Shown here in pieces: positions 45,734 through 55,868 of a stretch of DNA of 64,000 nucleotides (position 1 is its first letter; every line of letters begins with the position of its first letter). Below the pieces are notes generated by a model that worked only from the letters and a program-made list of their open reading frames with translations, had not been told where the DNA came from and did not search any database. The position numbers and the translations under genes were made by a program. Origin of the DNA: Arcobacteraceae bacterium (GTDB taxonomy: Bacteria > Campylobacterota > Campylobacteria > Campylobacterales > Arcobacteraceae); contig JAIOSF010000026.1 of the NCBI GenBank assembly GCA_021107755.1, positions 1 to 64,000 on the forward strand, in the 5' to 3' direction.

Positions 45734-45800
45734 GATAATTAATTATTTATAGTGATAAAATTTGGATGTTTAAGAACAAACATATATAAAAGGAGAAAAT

Positions 45801-48620
45801 ATGGCACTTTCAAGAAGAGATTTTCTAAAAAGTTCAGCTGCTGCTTCAGCTGCTGCTGCTGTTGGAATGAGTGTACCAACCGAGTTAACTGCTGCTGCAA
45901 ATACAGCAGAAACTGATTGGCGTTGGGATAAGGCTGCTTGTAGATTTTGTGGTACTGGTTGTGGTATTATGATGGCTACAAAAAATGGTAAAATAGTTGC
46001 TGTTAAGGGTGACCCTGCAGCACCTGTAAATAGAGGATTGAACTGTATCAAAGGATACTTCAATGCAAAAATCATGTATGGTGCAGATAGATTAAAAACA
46101 CCATTATTAAGAGTTGATTCAAATGGTAAATTTGATAAAAATGGTAAATTTGCACCAGTTTCTTGGGAAAGAGCTTTTGATGAGATGGAAGTGCATATTA
46201 AAAAAGCTCTTAAAGCTAGTGGTCCTGAAGGGGTAGGTATATTTGCTTCTGGACAATATACAGTTATGGAAGGGTATGCAGCTCAAAAAATGATGAAAGG
46301 TGGATTTAGATCAAATGCTATTGATCCAAATGCACGACATTGTATGGCATCTGCTGTTGTTGGTTTCTATCAAACTTTTGGTATAGATGAACCAAGTGGT
46401 TGTTATGATGATATAGAACTTACAGATACAGTTGTATCATGGGGTTCAAATATGGCAGAGATGCATCCTATTTTATGGTCAAGGGTAACTGATAGAAAAT
46501 TATCAGATCCAGAGAGAGTAAAAGTTGTAAATATTTCAACTTATAGACATAGAACTTCAGATTTAGCTGATATGGAGATTATCTTCACACCTAATACTGA
46601 TTTGGCACTTTGGAACTACATAGCAAGAGAGATTGTATATAATTATCCTGAGTCTATTGATTGGGATTTTGTAAACAAACATATGATTTTCTGTTCACAA
46701 CCTGTAAATACAGGATATGGGATGAGAAGAAGTGATGAAAAATCTATTAAAGATGGTAAATATACAGACCTTGAAATGGAAACTATCTCAAAAGAGATGA
46801 GAAAAGTTGTTTCAGAAGCTGAAGCACCAGCATTAGAACCTTTTGGTTATAAAGAGGGTGATATGATGGAGAATAAACCAGCTGGATTAAAACACTGGGA
46901 GATATCTTTTGAAGAGTATAAAAAATTCTTAGATCCATATACAGTTGATTATGTTGCAAAGATATCTAAAGGAAATCCTGATGAAGATATTGAAGAGTTC
47001 AAGAAAAAACTTCAAGCTTTAGCAAAACTATATGTTGAAAAGAATAGAAAGGTAGTAAGTTTCTGGACTATGGGTATGAATCAACATACAAGAGGTACTT
47101 GGGTAAATACACTTGCATACAATGTTCACTTTTTACTAAACAAACAAGCAAAACCAGGAAGTGGAGCATTCTCACTTACAGGGCAACCAAGTGCATGTGG
47201 AACAGCAAGAGAAGTTGGAACATTTTGTCATAGATTACCTGCTGATATGATGGTAGCAAATCCAAAACATAGAGAGATAGTCGAAAATGTATGGAAAGTT
47301 CCAAAAGGTACACTAAATCCAAAAGGGCATCAAGATATTATGAGAATTCATAGAGATATCGAAGATGGTACTATAAAATTTGCTTGGGTAAATGTATGTA
47401 ATCCATACCAAGATACAGCATCTGCAAAACATTGGATTAAAGCAGCTCGAGAGATGGATAACTTTATCGTAACTTCTGATGGATATCCTGGTATTTCTGC
47501 AAAAGTGTCAGATTTGATTTTACCATCTGCTATGATCTATGAAAAATGGGGAGCGTATGGAAATGCTGAAAGACGAACACAACATTGGAGACAGCAAGTA
47601 CTTCCTGTAGGAGATGCTATGTCTGATACTTGGCAATGGGTTGAGTTATCAAAAAGATTTACAGTAAAAGACTTATGGGGTGAACAACCAATCCTAAGTT
47701 CAGGTGGAAAACAAAAACTTCCAGATGTAATATCAGAAGCTAAAAAAATGGGATATACAGAAGATACTACTATGTATGATATTCTTTTTGCAAATGATAG
47801 AGCAAGAAGTTATGAATTAGATCACAATGATCCAATTCAAAAAGGATATGATAACTCTGAGTGTTTTGGAGATAGTAGAAAAGTGATAGGTTCAGATGGT
47901 AAAGAGTTTACAGGATATGGTTTCTTTATTCATAAATATCTATTTGAAGAGTATGCAGATTTTGGTAGAGGTCATGCACATGATTTAGCTGATTTTGATA
48001 CATATCATAGAGTTAGAGGGCTTAAATGGCCAGTTGTAGATGGTAAAGAAACTCAATGGAGATTTAATACTAAATATGATCCTTATGCTAAAAAATATGG
48101 AAAAGAAACTGGGCATACTGATTTTGCATTTTATGGAAAACTAGCAAAAGCATTACCATTTGGAGATTTAAATGGAATTAAAGATAAAAATAAAAAAGCT
48201 TTAACAAATAAAGCAAAAATCTTTGCAAGACCATATATGGATCCACCAGAAACTCCAGATACAGAGTATGACACATGGTTATGTACAGGTAGGGTACTTG
48301 AACACTGGCATAGTGGTACTATGACTATGAGAGTTCCAGAACTTTATAGAGCAGTTCCTGAAGCTTTATGTTATATGCATCCTGAAGATGCAAAAACAAA
48401 GGGACTTAAACAAGGTGGACTTTGTTGGGTTGAATCAAGAAGAGGTAGAGTAAAAGCAAGAGTTGAAACAAGAGGTAGAAATCGACCTAGTCGTGGTTTA
48501 GTATTTGTTCCTTGGTTTGATGAAAAAGTATTTATAAATAAAGTTTGTCTTGATGCAACTTGTCCACAATCAAAACAAACAGACTTTAAAAAGTGTGCAG
48601 TAAAAATTTACCAAGCATAA
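45801..48620 (+). CDS. napA: periplasmic nitrate reductase catalytic subunit
   Basis: NapA reduces nitrate to nitrite using a bis-MGD molybdenum cofactor. The 939-residue protein begins with a twin-arginine signal ([11 protein letters not shown]), and the [4Fe-4S] site is [12 protein letters not shown] with the later NCIKGYF. The Mo-ligating Cys is in RHCMASAVV. The total length is typical for the campylobacterial form. AAAAGGAGAAA precedes the ATG. It heads the operon napA-G-H-B-F-(orf)-L-D. Confidence 0.98.
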   Translation: MALSRRDFLKSSAAASAAAAVGMSVPTELTAAANTAETDWRWDKAACRFCGTGCGIMMATKNGKIVAVKGDPAAPVNRGLNCIKGYFNAKIMYGADRLKTPLLRVDSNGKFDKNGKFAPVSWERAFDEMEVHIKKALKASGPEGVGIFASGQYTVMEGYAAQKMMKGGFRSNAIDPNARHCMASAVVGFYQTFGIDEPSGCYDDIELTDTVVSWGSNMAEMHPILWSRVTDRKLSDPERVKVVNISTYRHRTSDLADMEIIFTPNTDLALWNYIAREIVYNYPESIDWDFVNKHMIFCSQPVNTGYGMRRSDEKSIKDGKYTDLEMETISKEMRKVVSEAEAPALEPFGYKEGDMMENKPAGLKHWEISFEEYKKFLDPYTVDYVAKISKGNPDEDIEEFKKKLQALAKLYVEKNRKVVSFWTMGMNQHTRGTWVNTLAYNVHFLLNKQAKPGSGAFSLTGQPSACGTAREVGTFCHRLPADMMVANPKHREIVENVWKVPKGTLNPKGHQDIMRIHRDIEDGTIKFAWVNVCNPYQDTASAKHWIKAAREMDNFIVTSDGYPGISAKVSDLILPSAMIYEKWGAYGNAERRTQHWRQQVLPVGDAMSDTWQWVELSKRFTVKDLWGEQPILSSGGKQKLPDVISEAKKMGYTEDTTMYDILFANDRARSYELDHNDPIQKGYDNSECFGDSRKVIGSDGKEFTGYGFFIHKYLFEEYADFGRGHAHDLADFDTYHRVRGLKWPVVDGKETQWRFNTKYDPYAKKYGKETGHTDFAFYGKLAKALPFGDLNGIKDKNKKALTNKAKIFARPYMDPPETPDTEYDTWLCTGRVLEHWHSGTMTMRVPELYRAVPEALCYMHPEDAKTKGLKQGGLCWVESRRGRVKARVETRGRNRPSRGLVFVPWFDEKVFINKVCLDATCPQSKQTDFKKCAVKIYQA

Positions 48621-48677
48621 ATTTGAAGTAACTTCTCTTAATTGAGAGGTGCTTTCTAAAAAACAAAAAGTAAAGAT

Positions 48678-49472
48678 ATGAAAGAAATTATGAGTGAACG
48701 AAGAAAATTCTTTTTAACAATTGCGAGAGCTACTGGCGTAGCAGCTTTAGGTGGGTTAGTTTGGAGTGCTTATGTAGATGAAGTAACTGCTAACTCATTG
48801 ATGTTGAGACCTCCTGGTGCATTGGAAGAGGAGGATTTTTTAAAAACTTGTATCAAATGTGGTATGTGTGTAGAAACGTGTCCATTTGATACATTAAAGT
48901 TAGCAGCACCTGGTGATAATAAGCCAATGGGAACACCATACTTTACACCAAGGGAAGTTCCTTGTTATATGTGTACAGATATCCCTTGTGTACCTGTATG
49001 TCCAACGGATGCATTGGATATTAAAAAGGTAAGTAATACAAGTGGAGATTTGGATATCAATATGGCACAGATGGGAACAGCAGTTATTGATACAAAAAAC
49101 TGTATTGCATATTGGGGTATTCAGTGTGATGCTTGTTATCGAGCGTGTCCTTTATTAGATGTTGCTATTAAAGTTGAATATGAACAAAATGCAAGAACAG
49201 GTAAACATGCTTTTTTAAAGCCTGTAGTTGATAGTGATTTTTGTACAGGATGTGGACTTTGTGAGAGAGCTTGTGTAACTGATAAAGCTTCTATTTTTGT
49301 ACTTCCTAGAGAGGTAGCTTTAGGGAAAGCAGGAGACTATTATATTAAAGGTTGGGATAAAAATGATGAAAAGCGACTTGAAAATGCTACAAGTCAAATA
49401 ACAAAAACAGAGTTAAGTAGTGAGAAAGCAATAGATTCATTAAATGATATGGGGGGACTTTTAGATGATTAA
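48678..49472 (+). CDS. napG: NapG iron-sulfur protein
   Basis: NapG passes electrons from menaquinol via NapH to NapB/NapA. It has a twin-arginine signal (SERRKFFLTIAR) and four [4Fe-4S] sites, the first CIKCGMCVETCP and the last CTGCGLCERAC. The length is 264 residues. The start could also be the Met at 48690, directly before SERRKF. It overlaps napH by eight bases. Confidence 0.95.
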   Translation: MKEIMSERRKFFLTIARATGVAALGGLVWSAYVDEVTANSLMLRPPGALEEEDFLKTCIKCGMCVETCPFDTLKLAAPGDNKPMGTPYFTPREVPCYMCTDIPCVPVCPTDALDIKKVSNTSGDLDINMAQMGTAVIDTKNCIAYWGIQCDACYRACPLLDVAIKVEYEQNARTGKHAFLKPVVDSDFCTGCGLCERACVTDKASIFVLPREVALGKAGDYYIKGWDKNDEKRLENATSQITKTELSSEKAIDSLNDMGGLLDD

Positions 49473-50304
49473 AAATAAATATTTAATTTTAAGAAGAATT
49501 ACCCAAATAAGTTTAATGACATTGTATTTTGGAGCAAATGCTTGGGGATGGACTTTTATTACAGGGAACTTGAGCTCTTCACTGATTTTAGGGACGATTC
49601 CTATGAGTGATCCTTATGCTGTATTACAAATGTTTGCAGCTGGGGCTTTGATTGCTTCAAATGTATTTTTAGGAGCTTTAGTTGCAGTTTTATTGTATGG
49701 ACTTGTTGGTGGTCGTGCATTTTGTTCATGGATTTGTCCTGTAAATATTATTACCGATAGTGCAAATTATTTACGAAGAAAATTAGGATTTAATGAAATA
49801 CAAAAGAAACAACCTGCTACTAGGAATATGAGATATTGGGTTATTGCACTTAGTCTTATTATCTCTGTTGGATTTGGAGTAACTGCTTTTGAGTTTATCT
49901 CTCCTATATCGATGGTACATAGAGGTATTATTTTTGGTATGGGATTTGGATGGGCTGCTATTGTAGTGATATTTTTATTTGATCTTTTTGTTTTAAAAAA
50001 TGGTTGGTGTGGGCATATCTGTCCATTAGGTGGATTTTATTCTATCATTGGAAGTTTTAGCCTTATTCGAGTTAAGCACCAAGAGGAAAAGTGTACGCTG
50101 TGTATGAAGTGTAAAGAGGTTTGCCCTGAAAATCAAGTGTTGTTTATGGTTGGAAAATCAAGTGAACAGGTTTTAAGTGGCGAGTGTACAAATTGTGCAA
50201 GATGTATAGAAGTTTGTGACGATGATGCTTTAAATTTCTCAATAAGAGATTTAATAAATCAAAAAACTAAGGAGATGAGTTATGAAAACAATAGTAAAAA
50301 TTAG
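49465..50304 (+). CDS. napH: NapH quinol dehydrogenase membrane subunit
   Basis: The 279-residue protein has four spans, two CX3CP motifs (CSWICP, CGHICP) facing the cytoplasm, and two C-terminal [4Fe-4S] sites (CTLCMKCKEVCP, CTNCARCIEVC). It oxidises menaquinol and hands electrons to NapG. In these bacteria NapGH replaces NapC. Confidence 0.96.
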   Translation: MIKNKYLILRRITQISLMTLYFGANAWGWTFITGNLSSSLILGTIPMSDPYAVLQMFAAGALIASNVFLGALVAVLLYGLVGGRAFCSWICPVNIITDSANYLRRKLGFNEIQKKQPATRNMRYWVIALSLIISVGFGVTAFEFISPISMVHRGIIFGMGFGWAAIVVIFLFDLFVLKNGWCGHICPLGGFYSIIGSFSLIRVKHQEEKCTLCMKCKEVCPENQVLFMVGKSSEQVLSGECTNCARCIEVCDDDALNFSIRDLINQKTKEMSYENNSKN

Positions 50305-50917
50305 TCTAAGTGTTGTTGCTGGATCTGTTTTATTTTTGACTGGATGTAATAATACACCACAAAAAGCGACAGAGGTAAAGCCTGCTAAAATGGTAAGTGA
50401 GGAATCATTGGGTTTAAGAAAAGTTGATCTATATAGTGAAAATGTAGTAACACCTGATGAAACAAAATATAGTACAGAGTATGCAGGGAGTGGTAAAGTT
50501 ATAGAAAGAGCATTTCAAGATGCACCACCTATGATACCACATGATACAGAAGGAATGTTACCAATTCAAATTGATAATAATCAATGTGTAGGGTGTCATA
50601 TGCCAGAGGTTGCTGTTGGGATGAATGCAACACCAATTCCAAAATCTCACTTTACAAATTTTAGGCCACATCATAAGTTTGATGGAAATAAGTTTGAAAA
50701 AAGTATAGATAATATGAAAAATGAGATTGCTATTAAAGAAGAATCAACTTTAGTAAATGCAAGATTTAACTGTAGTCAATGTCATGCACCACAGAGTGTT
50801 GGGCAACTAGTAGAAAATACATTTAGTCCTGATTTTACAAGTAAAGATGGAGCTTCAAAATCAAGCTGGAGTGGTTCTAAACTAACAGAAGGTTTAGATA
50901 CAATACTTGGTGAATAA
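50282..50917 (+). CDS. napB: NapB dihaem cytochrome c subunit
   Basis: NapB carries electrons to NapA in the periplasm. The two haem sites are CVGCH and CSQCH, with HH pairs (FRPHHKF) that supply axial ligands. The signal ends in a lipobox-like LTGC, so the protein may be lipid-anchored. It overlaps napH by 23 bases and is preceded by AAGGAGATGAG. Confidence 0.94.
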   Translation: MKTIVKISLSVVAGSVLFLTGCNNTPQKATEVKPAKMVSEESLGLRKVDLYSENVVTPDETKYSTEYAGSGKVIERAFQDAPPMIPHDTEGMLPIQIDNNQCVGCHMPEVAVGMNATPIPKSHFTNFRPHHKFDGNKFEKSIDNMKNEIAIKEESTLVNARFNCSQCHAPQSVGQLVENTFSPDFTSKDGASKSSWSGSKLTEGLDTILGE

Positions 50918-50919
50918 AG

Positions 50920-51399
50920 ATGGATAGAAGAGAACTTTTTAGTTCTCTTTTTTCTTCAAAATCTAAAGAGAAAAAAGAGATAGTGGTACGACCACCATAT
51001 TATATAGACAATGATTCTTTTCTTAAAGAGTGTGTAGAATGCGATGGTATTTGTAGCACTTTTTGTGAAGAGAAAATTATTGTAATACAAGAAGATAAAA
51101 CACCTAAAATAGATTTTACTCTTGGTGGATGTACTTATTGTGATGCATGTGCGGTAAATTGCCCACATGAAGTTTTAAAAGTTGAATATAAAAAAAACAT
51201 AGAACAAACAATAGAGATAGATATATTGAAGTGTATGAGTTGGCATGGTACAATGTGTTTTAGTTGTAAAGATCCTTGCTTGGATGATGCAATTGAATTT
51301 TTAGGAATATTTAAACCAAGTATCATCGAAGACAAGTGTACCTCATGTGGTTTTTGTATCAGTGTGTGTCCAGCACAAGCTATAGTTATAAAGGATTAA
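50920..51399 (+). CDS. napF: NapF ferredoxin-type protein
   Basis: The 159-residue protein has four [4Fe-4S] motifs, including CTYCDACAVNCP and CTSCGFCISVCP. The N-terminus (MDRRELFSSLFS) is typical of NapF. NapF is cytoplasmic and helps mature NapA. It lies two bases after napB. Confidence 0.93.
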   Translation: MDRRELFSSLFSSKSKEKKEIVVRPPYYIDNDSFLKECVECDGICSTFCEEKIIVIQEDKTPKIDFTLGGCTYCDACAVNCPHEVLKVEYKKNIEQTIEIDILKCMSWHGTMCFSCKDPCLDDAIEFLGIFKPSIIEDKCTSCGFCISVCPAQAIVIKD

Positions 51400-51401
51400 A
51401 A

Positions 51402-51713
51402 ATGGCAGTTAAATTTATATCATATGTAGATGAAGATAGTTTCGGGAATTGGTTTATTGAACTCACAGATACTCTAGAAGAGACAACAGTAGTATGTAAA
51501 AATCTTGATGAGTATAAAAAAAATATAGAAGAACTTGGAAGTAAATATGCCGCTGATATAGAAGTAGTTTGGAGTAAATCTAAAACATTATCTCCAAAAA
51601 GCTATCAAGATTTAAATGACAAAATGGCAGAGCTTCAAAAAGAGTATCAAGATGAAATAGATAAAATAAATGAAGAAAAACAAGATGTAAGTGGGTTTAA
51701 TCCAAATGGCTAA
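51402..51713 (+). CDS. unknown 103-aa protein between napF and napL
   Basis: The ORF track starts at 51336 inside napF; the proper start is the ATG at 51402 after AAAGGATTAA. The product is soluble and acidic, with a strand-rich N-terminal half (VKFISYVDEDSFGNWF) and a helical C-terminus rich in Lys and Glu. I do not recognise it. It is co-transcribed with nap and overlaps napL by eight bases, so a role in Nap maturation is likely but not shown. Confidence 0.75.
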   Translation: MAVKFISYVDEDSFGNWFIELTDTLEETTVVCKNLDEYKKNIEELGSKYAADIEVVWSKSKTLSPKSYQDLNDKMAELQKEYQDEIDKINEEKQDVSGFNPNG

Positions 51714-52650
51714 AAAACTATTTATACTCTTATTTGCAATAAATCTTTTTGCTTTACAAAATTTAACTCCTGCAAAAGTATTAAAAGCAACAGGTACAGT
51801 TCAAAGTATGGTTTTTCAAGATGGAAAACTTTATGCAGGAACAGATAATGGAACTGTTGAGATTTTTGATATAGGTTCAAATCATAAAGTACAAACTATA
51901 AAACTGCCTAATATAAAAGATTTTATGGGAGATGTAATACCTGCAAAGATATATTCAATAGACCTAATAGATGATAAAATATTGATAGTATCTCAAGGGA
52001 TGAAAGGGTATAGAAATATTTTTATTTATGAAAATGAAAAGCTAGAAAAAATTATTGGCATTGATAACAAGATGTTTATACAACAAGCAAGTTTTATCTC
52101 ATCTGATTTAGTTTTATTTGGTTTATTAAGTAACCAAGTGGGACTATATGATACAAAAAAGAAAAAAGAAAATTACCTTATTCAAGTGAGTCATTCATCA
52201 TTTTCACACTTTATGGTTAGCGAAGATAAAAAAAGATTTGCTACAACAGATGAAAGTGGAATAGTAAGAGTTTTACAAGTAAAAAACGGTCAGATTATAA
52301 ATCAACCAAAAGCATTAAATCTTGATAGAGTGTATCAAGTTGATTTTAAAAAAGGGATTATATTAACAGCGGGACAAGATAGAAAAGCTGTAGTATATAT
52401 GAAAAATAGTGCATATAGTTTAGATTTTGATTTTTTATTGTATGCCTGTGCTTTAAGTCCAAATGCAAAACTTGGAGCAGTAGCATACAATGAAAAAAAT
52501 GAGGTTTTAGTATTTGATATTAAGACACAAAAATACCTATACAATTTAAGTGCTCAAGAAGCAACACTTACTCAAATACTGTTTATAAATGAACAAGAGA
52601 TATTTGTAAGCAGTGATAGTCAAACAATAAATTATTATAAATTAAACTAA
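51706..52650 (+). CDS. napL: NapL beta-propeller protein
   Basis: The 314-residue protein has a signal peptide (KKLFILLFAINLFAL) and WD40-like repeats, for example TGTVQSMVFQDGKLYAGTD. NapL occurs in the nap operon of Campylobacter relatives; its exact role is unclear. The track starts at 51691, but the Met at 51706 begins the signal peptide. Confidence 0.88.
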   Translation: MAKKLFILLFAINLFALQNLTPAKVLKATGTVQSMVFQDGKLYAGTDNGTVEIFDIGSNHKVQTIKLPNIKDFMGDVIPAKIYSIDLIDDKILIVSQGMKGYRNIFIYENEKLEKIIGIDNKMFIQQASFISSDLVLFGLLSNQVGLYDTKKKKENYLIQVSHSSFSHFMVSEDKKRFATTDESGIVRVLQVKNGQIINQPKALNLDRVYQVDFKKGIILTAGQDRKAVVYMKNSAYSLDFDFLLYACALSPNAKLGAVAYNEKNEVLVFDIKTQKYLYNLSAQEATLTQILFINEQEIFVSSDSQTINYYKLN

Positions 52651-52660
52651 GGGGTTAATA

Positions 52661-53044
52661 ATGAATATTTCAAGTATAGTAGTACAAACAGTACCAAAGT
52701 ATCTAGATGAAGTTGTGGCAAGTTTAAAAGCTTGTGAAGTGTGTGATTATCATATGCACGATGAAAAAGGACGAATTATCATCACTATTGAAGGTGAGGG
52801 TGTAAAAGAGGAGCTAGAAAAACTAAGAGTTATAGAAGCTATACCACATGTTGTGGCAGCTGATATGCAAATGGCTTATAGTGAAGATGAACTCAATGAA
52901 CATATGGAAGTATTAGACAATGCAGATGCAGTACCAAAAATGTTAAATGATGATAATATAGATTTAGATAATATTATCTATAGAGGTGACTTGAAGAAAA
53001 AAGATTTAGAAGGTTTTGCTGCAGAATTTGACAAAATAGATTAG
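52661..53044 (+). CDS. napD: NapD chaperone
   Basis: NapD binds the twin-arginine signal of NapA and keeps it from early export. The 127-residue protein begins with the family motif ISSIVVQTVP and has KGRIIITIEG. It has an acidic C-terminal extension of about 40 residues beyond the usual 85-90. It is the last gene of the operon. Confidence 0.92.
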   Translation: MNISSIVVQTVPKYLDEVVASLKACEVCDYHMHDEKGRIIITIEGEGVKEELEKLRVIEAIPHVVAADMQMAYSEDELNEHMEVLDNADAVPKMLNDDNIDLDNIIYRGDLKKKDLEGFAAEFDKID

Positions 53045-53061
53045 CAATAAAAGGAAAAACT

Positions 53062-53505
53062 ATGGAATATAATCAAAGTGAATTTCTTATTGAAACAATT
53101 GTACCACAAGATGAGCTAATAATCTCACGAACAGACTTGAAGGGTGTGATTACATATGCAAACGAAACATTTGCAAATATATCTGGGTATAGTGTAGAGG
53201 AATTAGTAGGACAAACACACAATATAGTAAGACATCCAGATATGCCAAAGCGAGTTTTTAAAGATATGTGGAATAAACTTCAAAATCAACAACAGTGGAC
53301 AGGTGTAGTAAAAAACTTGCGTAAAGACACTGGATATTATTGGGTTCATGCTACAATTAGTGGAGTATATAAGGAAGATAAACTTGTAGAGTATAAATCT
53401 ATAAGAGTACCTATTTCTTATGAAGATAGATTAAAATATCAAAAAATTTATGATCAGTATAGAAATATTGATAAAGAAAATATTAGAAGAGTAATATATA
53501 GCTAG
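53062..53505 (+). CDS. PAS-domain protein (Aer-like sensor)
   Basis: The 147-residue protein is a single PAS domain of the Aer type: TDLKGVITYANETFANISGYS near residue 24, RHPDMPKRVFKDMW, and RKDTGYYWV. Such domains bind FAD or haem and sense redox state. There is no output domain, so it must signal to a partner. Confidence 0.85.
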   Translation: MEYNQSEFLIETIVPQDELIISRTDLKGVITYANETFANISGYSVEELVGQTHNIVRHPDMPKRVFKDMWNKLQNQQQWTGVVKNLRKDTGYYWVHATISGVYKEDKLVEYKSIRVPISYEDRLKYQKIYDQYRNIDKENIRRVIYS

Positions 53506-53512
53506 AATGTAG

Positions 53513-54502
53513 CTATATATTTGATTTACAACTTGTTAATAGTTTATCAAGTTCATCTTTTAAATTTTGTAATTTTTTTGTAGATTTTATCAAGTCTTCA
53601 GTTGATTCTATAACAATATCTTCACTTTTATCTAACTGTTTTGCAATCTCTGGTCTATTTTGAAGTTCATTTATTATATTACTAAATTCATCAGTCAAAC
53701 TTTCAAGTTTTTGTGATGCTAATTTTGATTGCTCTAATGCTGTTTGTGAGTAATCCATAGCACTTGAAACTTTATGTATAAAACAGTTAAAATTATCAGC
53801 CATCTCTACAAATTCAGTTTCACCATTCATATCTAAAAGTTCAATGTTTTCTAAATCATTAGAACTTATTTTTTTAGATTTGGCGATAAATTCTCTAGCA
53901 TGAGCTTCTATCTGTCTTAATTGTATCAAAGCATATAAGGCAAAAATAAATAGTAAAGAGAATGATACATATTGAAAATTCTTTATAAAATTTGTTTTTT
54001 GTTCTATATGTTTTGTGTAAAGAGTAACAATGGTATCCACTTCTGCTAATAATTTATTGTTTGTTTTGTATATATATTTCAAAATGGAGTTCAACTGATT
54101 TATGTCATTTTGCATTAAAGAAGTTTTAAAATTATTAGTATTTTTTTCAAAACTATCCCAAAGAATAATTACTTTTGATATTTGATTGTTGATATCTTGG
54201 GTTGGAGCTGCTGAGATACCTAAAAGTTTATTTCCATCTTTTAAAGTTTTCAGTCCATGATTAAATTCAGATAGAGCATTATCAAGTTCTGAAAAGTCAT
54301 CAGTTTTATATTGGTAAAGATAAAAAATATTTTTTGTGATTTTTTGTGTTAACATTCTTTGTTTACCAGCTATATTTACTATTGTTGCATCTTTTATATT
54401 CTTTTGATTTAGATATATAGTGATACTTATAACTGTAAAAATAGTTAAGATTAAAAGGGATGCAAGTACTTTTATTTTTTGACTTACACTGATATTTTTC
54501 AT
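53513..54502 (-). CDS. membrane protein with NarX/PilJ-type sensor domain
   Basis: The 329-residue protein has spans near residues 13 and 185. The periplasmic part contains AGKQRMLTQKITKN, like nitrate-sensor and PilJ domains. A HAMP-like linker and a long C-terminal coiled coil follow. There is no kinase or GGDEF domain, so it may act through the adjacent Crp/Fnr regulator, whose gene ends two bases upstream. Confidence 0.8.
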   Translation of the reverse strand: MKNISVSQKIKVLASLLILTIFTVISITIYLNQKNIKDATIVNIAGKQRMLTQKITKNIFYLYQYKTDDFSELDNALSEFNHGLKTLKDGNKLLGISAAPTQDINNQISKVIILWDSFEKNTNNFKTSLMQNDINQLNSILKYIYKTNNKLLAEVDTIVTLYTKHIEQKTNFIKNFQYVSFSLLFIFALYALIQLRQIEAHAREFIAKSKKISSNDLENIELLDMNGETEFVEMADNFNCFIHKVSSAMDYSQTALEQSKLASQKLESLTDEFSNIINELQNRPEIAKQLDKSEDIVIESTEDLIKSTKKLQNLKDELDKLLTSCKSNI

Positions 54503-54504
54503 GG

Positions 54505-55167
54505 TTATACTCCTAAGTAGATACTTTGTAATTCTTCAAGATTTTCAATCATGACAATTCCTTTATCTACATTTATAGTTTTATTTCTCACAAGTCTTTT
54601 TAAAACTCGTGAGAGAGTTTCTGGTTGTATATGTAACATTAAAGCAACCTGATTTCTTTTGAGTTGATTGAACATCTCTAAATCATTAGAAAGCATAAAA
54701 GCAACTTTTGAAGTAGCATCAAATACTAATTCTCGATTGACAATACACTGTAATTGTTGATTTTTATAAATAATCTCTTCAATAAATTTTACAATGAGTT
54801 CATTCCCAAGTAAAAATTCATCTTTAAATTTTTTAAAATCTATTGCAAGCATTAGACTATCTTCTATAAACTCTGTATTTGAAAAACATCTAATTTGATT
54901 GTGGTTTATATTAGATAACTCTGATATCATACTGTTTGGGTAAACATAATATAAAAATATCTCATTATCATATTTGTCAATTTTATATACTTTTATAAGA
55001 CCAGTAATTAAAAAAAGTATTTTATCTACAGAATCTGATTCATAATATAAAATAGAATTTTTCTCAAATTTTGATAAATATGATATTGAAGCCAATTTCT
55101 CTAAAGAACCATCATCTAAATGTGCAAATAGGTTAATTTTTTTAATAGTTTCTGTTATACTAATCAT
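54505..55167 (-). CDS. Crp/Fnr-family regulator (no iron-sulfur Cys motif)
   Basis: The 220-residue protein has a cyclic-nucleotide-type sensor domain (about 1-140) and a helix-turn-helix (about 165-210). The recognition helix QPETLSRVLKRL has the E..SR pattern that reads TTGA[TC] half-sites. The N-terminal cysteine set of Fnr is absent, so it is more like Dnr/Nnr. It lies 35 bases from a TTGATTTAGGTCAA box and is coupled to the sensor gene. Confidence 0.87.
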   Translation of the reverse strand: MISITETIKKINLFAHLDDGSLEKLASISYLSKFEKNSILYYESDSVDKILFLITGLIKVYKIDKYDNEIFLYYVYPNSMISELSNINHNQIRCFSNTEFIEDSLMLAIDFKKFKDEFLLGNELIVKFIEEIIYKNQQLQCIVNRELVFDATSKVAFMLSNDLEMFNQLKRNQVALMLHIQPETLSRVLKRLVRNKTINVDKGIVMIENLEELQSIYLGV

Positions 55168-55201
55168 AGTTACATCCTATCTTATAATTAATTTTTTTAC
55201 C

Positions 55202-55215
55202 TTGATTTAGGTCAA
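55202..55215. promoter_or_regulatory. Fnr/Dnr-type box between the regulator and fmdE-like genes
   Basis: TTGAT-TTAG-GTCAA lies 60 bases before the FmdE-like start and 35 bases before the Crp/Fnr start, so it could act on both. Confidence 0.75.
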
Positions 55216-55274
55216 TGATATAGTCTATATTTTAATGTAAAATGGACACAATATGATATTATAAGGGAATTTTG

Positions 55275-55868
55275 ATGAATTATCCAACTTTTTTTGAAGA
55301 AATTGAAAACATTACAGTAAAAGATGACCTTTCACAATTTTTAGGTATCTCTGAAAATGGCGTGATGGAGTTTAGTTATTTAGATATAGTAAAAAGTGCA
55401 GGGCATAGTTGTCCTACAGTTGCTGGGGCATATTTGATGGCACAAGCTGGATTAAAAGCACTCTATAAAGATGAGCTACCTAAAAGAGGTGAGATTTTTG
55501 TAGCTTTTAAAGAAGATTGTAAAGATGGTGTTGCTGGTGTGATTGCAAATGTATTTACTCAAATTACAGGAGCAACTGAGCAGTTTGGTTTTAAAGGTAT
55601 TGGTGGAAATTATGTTCGACATGATTTGATGCAATTTAATGCAGAGATAACTTCAGATGTAAAACTACAAAGGCTAGACACAGGTAAAACTGTAGAGGTA
55701 GTTTATAATCCAAGTAGTATTGGTATCAATCCTCTCCAACCACAACTTATGGAAAAAATTCTAAAACAAACTGCAACACAAGATGATAAGATACTATTTG
55801 GTAAAATTTGGCAACAAAGAGTTGAAGAGATTTTTAAAAATAAAGAGAAGGTTATTACAATACAATGA
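55275..55868 (+). CDS. FmdE-domain protein
   Basis: The 197-residue protein carries the FmdE motif AGHSCPTVAGAYLMA, named from formylmethanofuran dehydrogenase subunit E but widely found in molybdenum- and tungsten-linked gene sets. The track begins at a TTG at 55272, and the ATG at 55275 is preferred because of the ribosome site AAGGGA. It overlaps the MOSC gene by four bases. The His/Cys of the motif may bind metal. Confidence 0.83.
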   Translation: MNYPTFFEEIENITVKDDLSQFLGISENGVMEFSYLDIVKSAGHSCPTVAGAYLMAQAGLKALYKDELPKRGEIFVAFKEDCKDGVAGVIANVFTQITGATEQFGFKGIGGNYVRHDLMQFNAEITSDVKLQRLDTGKTVEVVYNPSSIGINPLQPQLMEKILKQTATQDDKILFGKIWQQRVEEIFKNKEKVITIQ

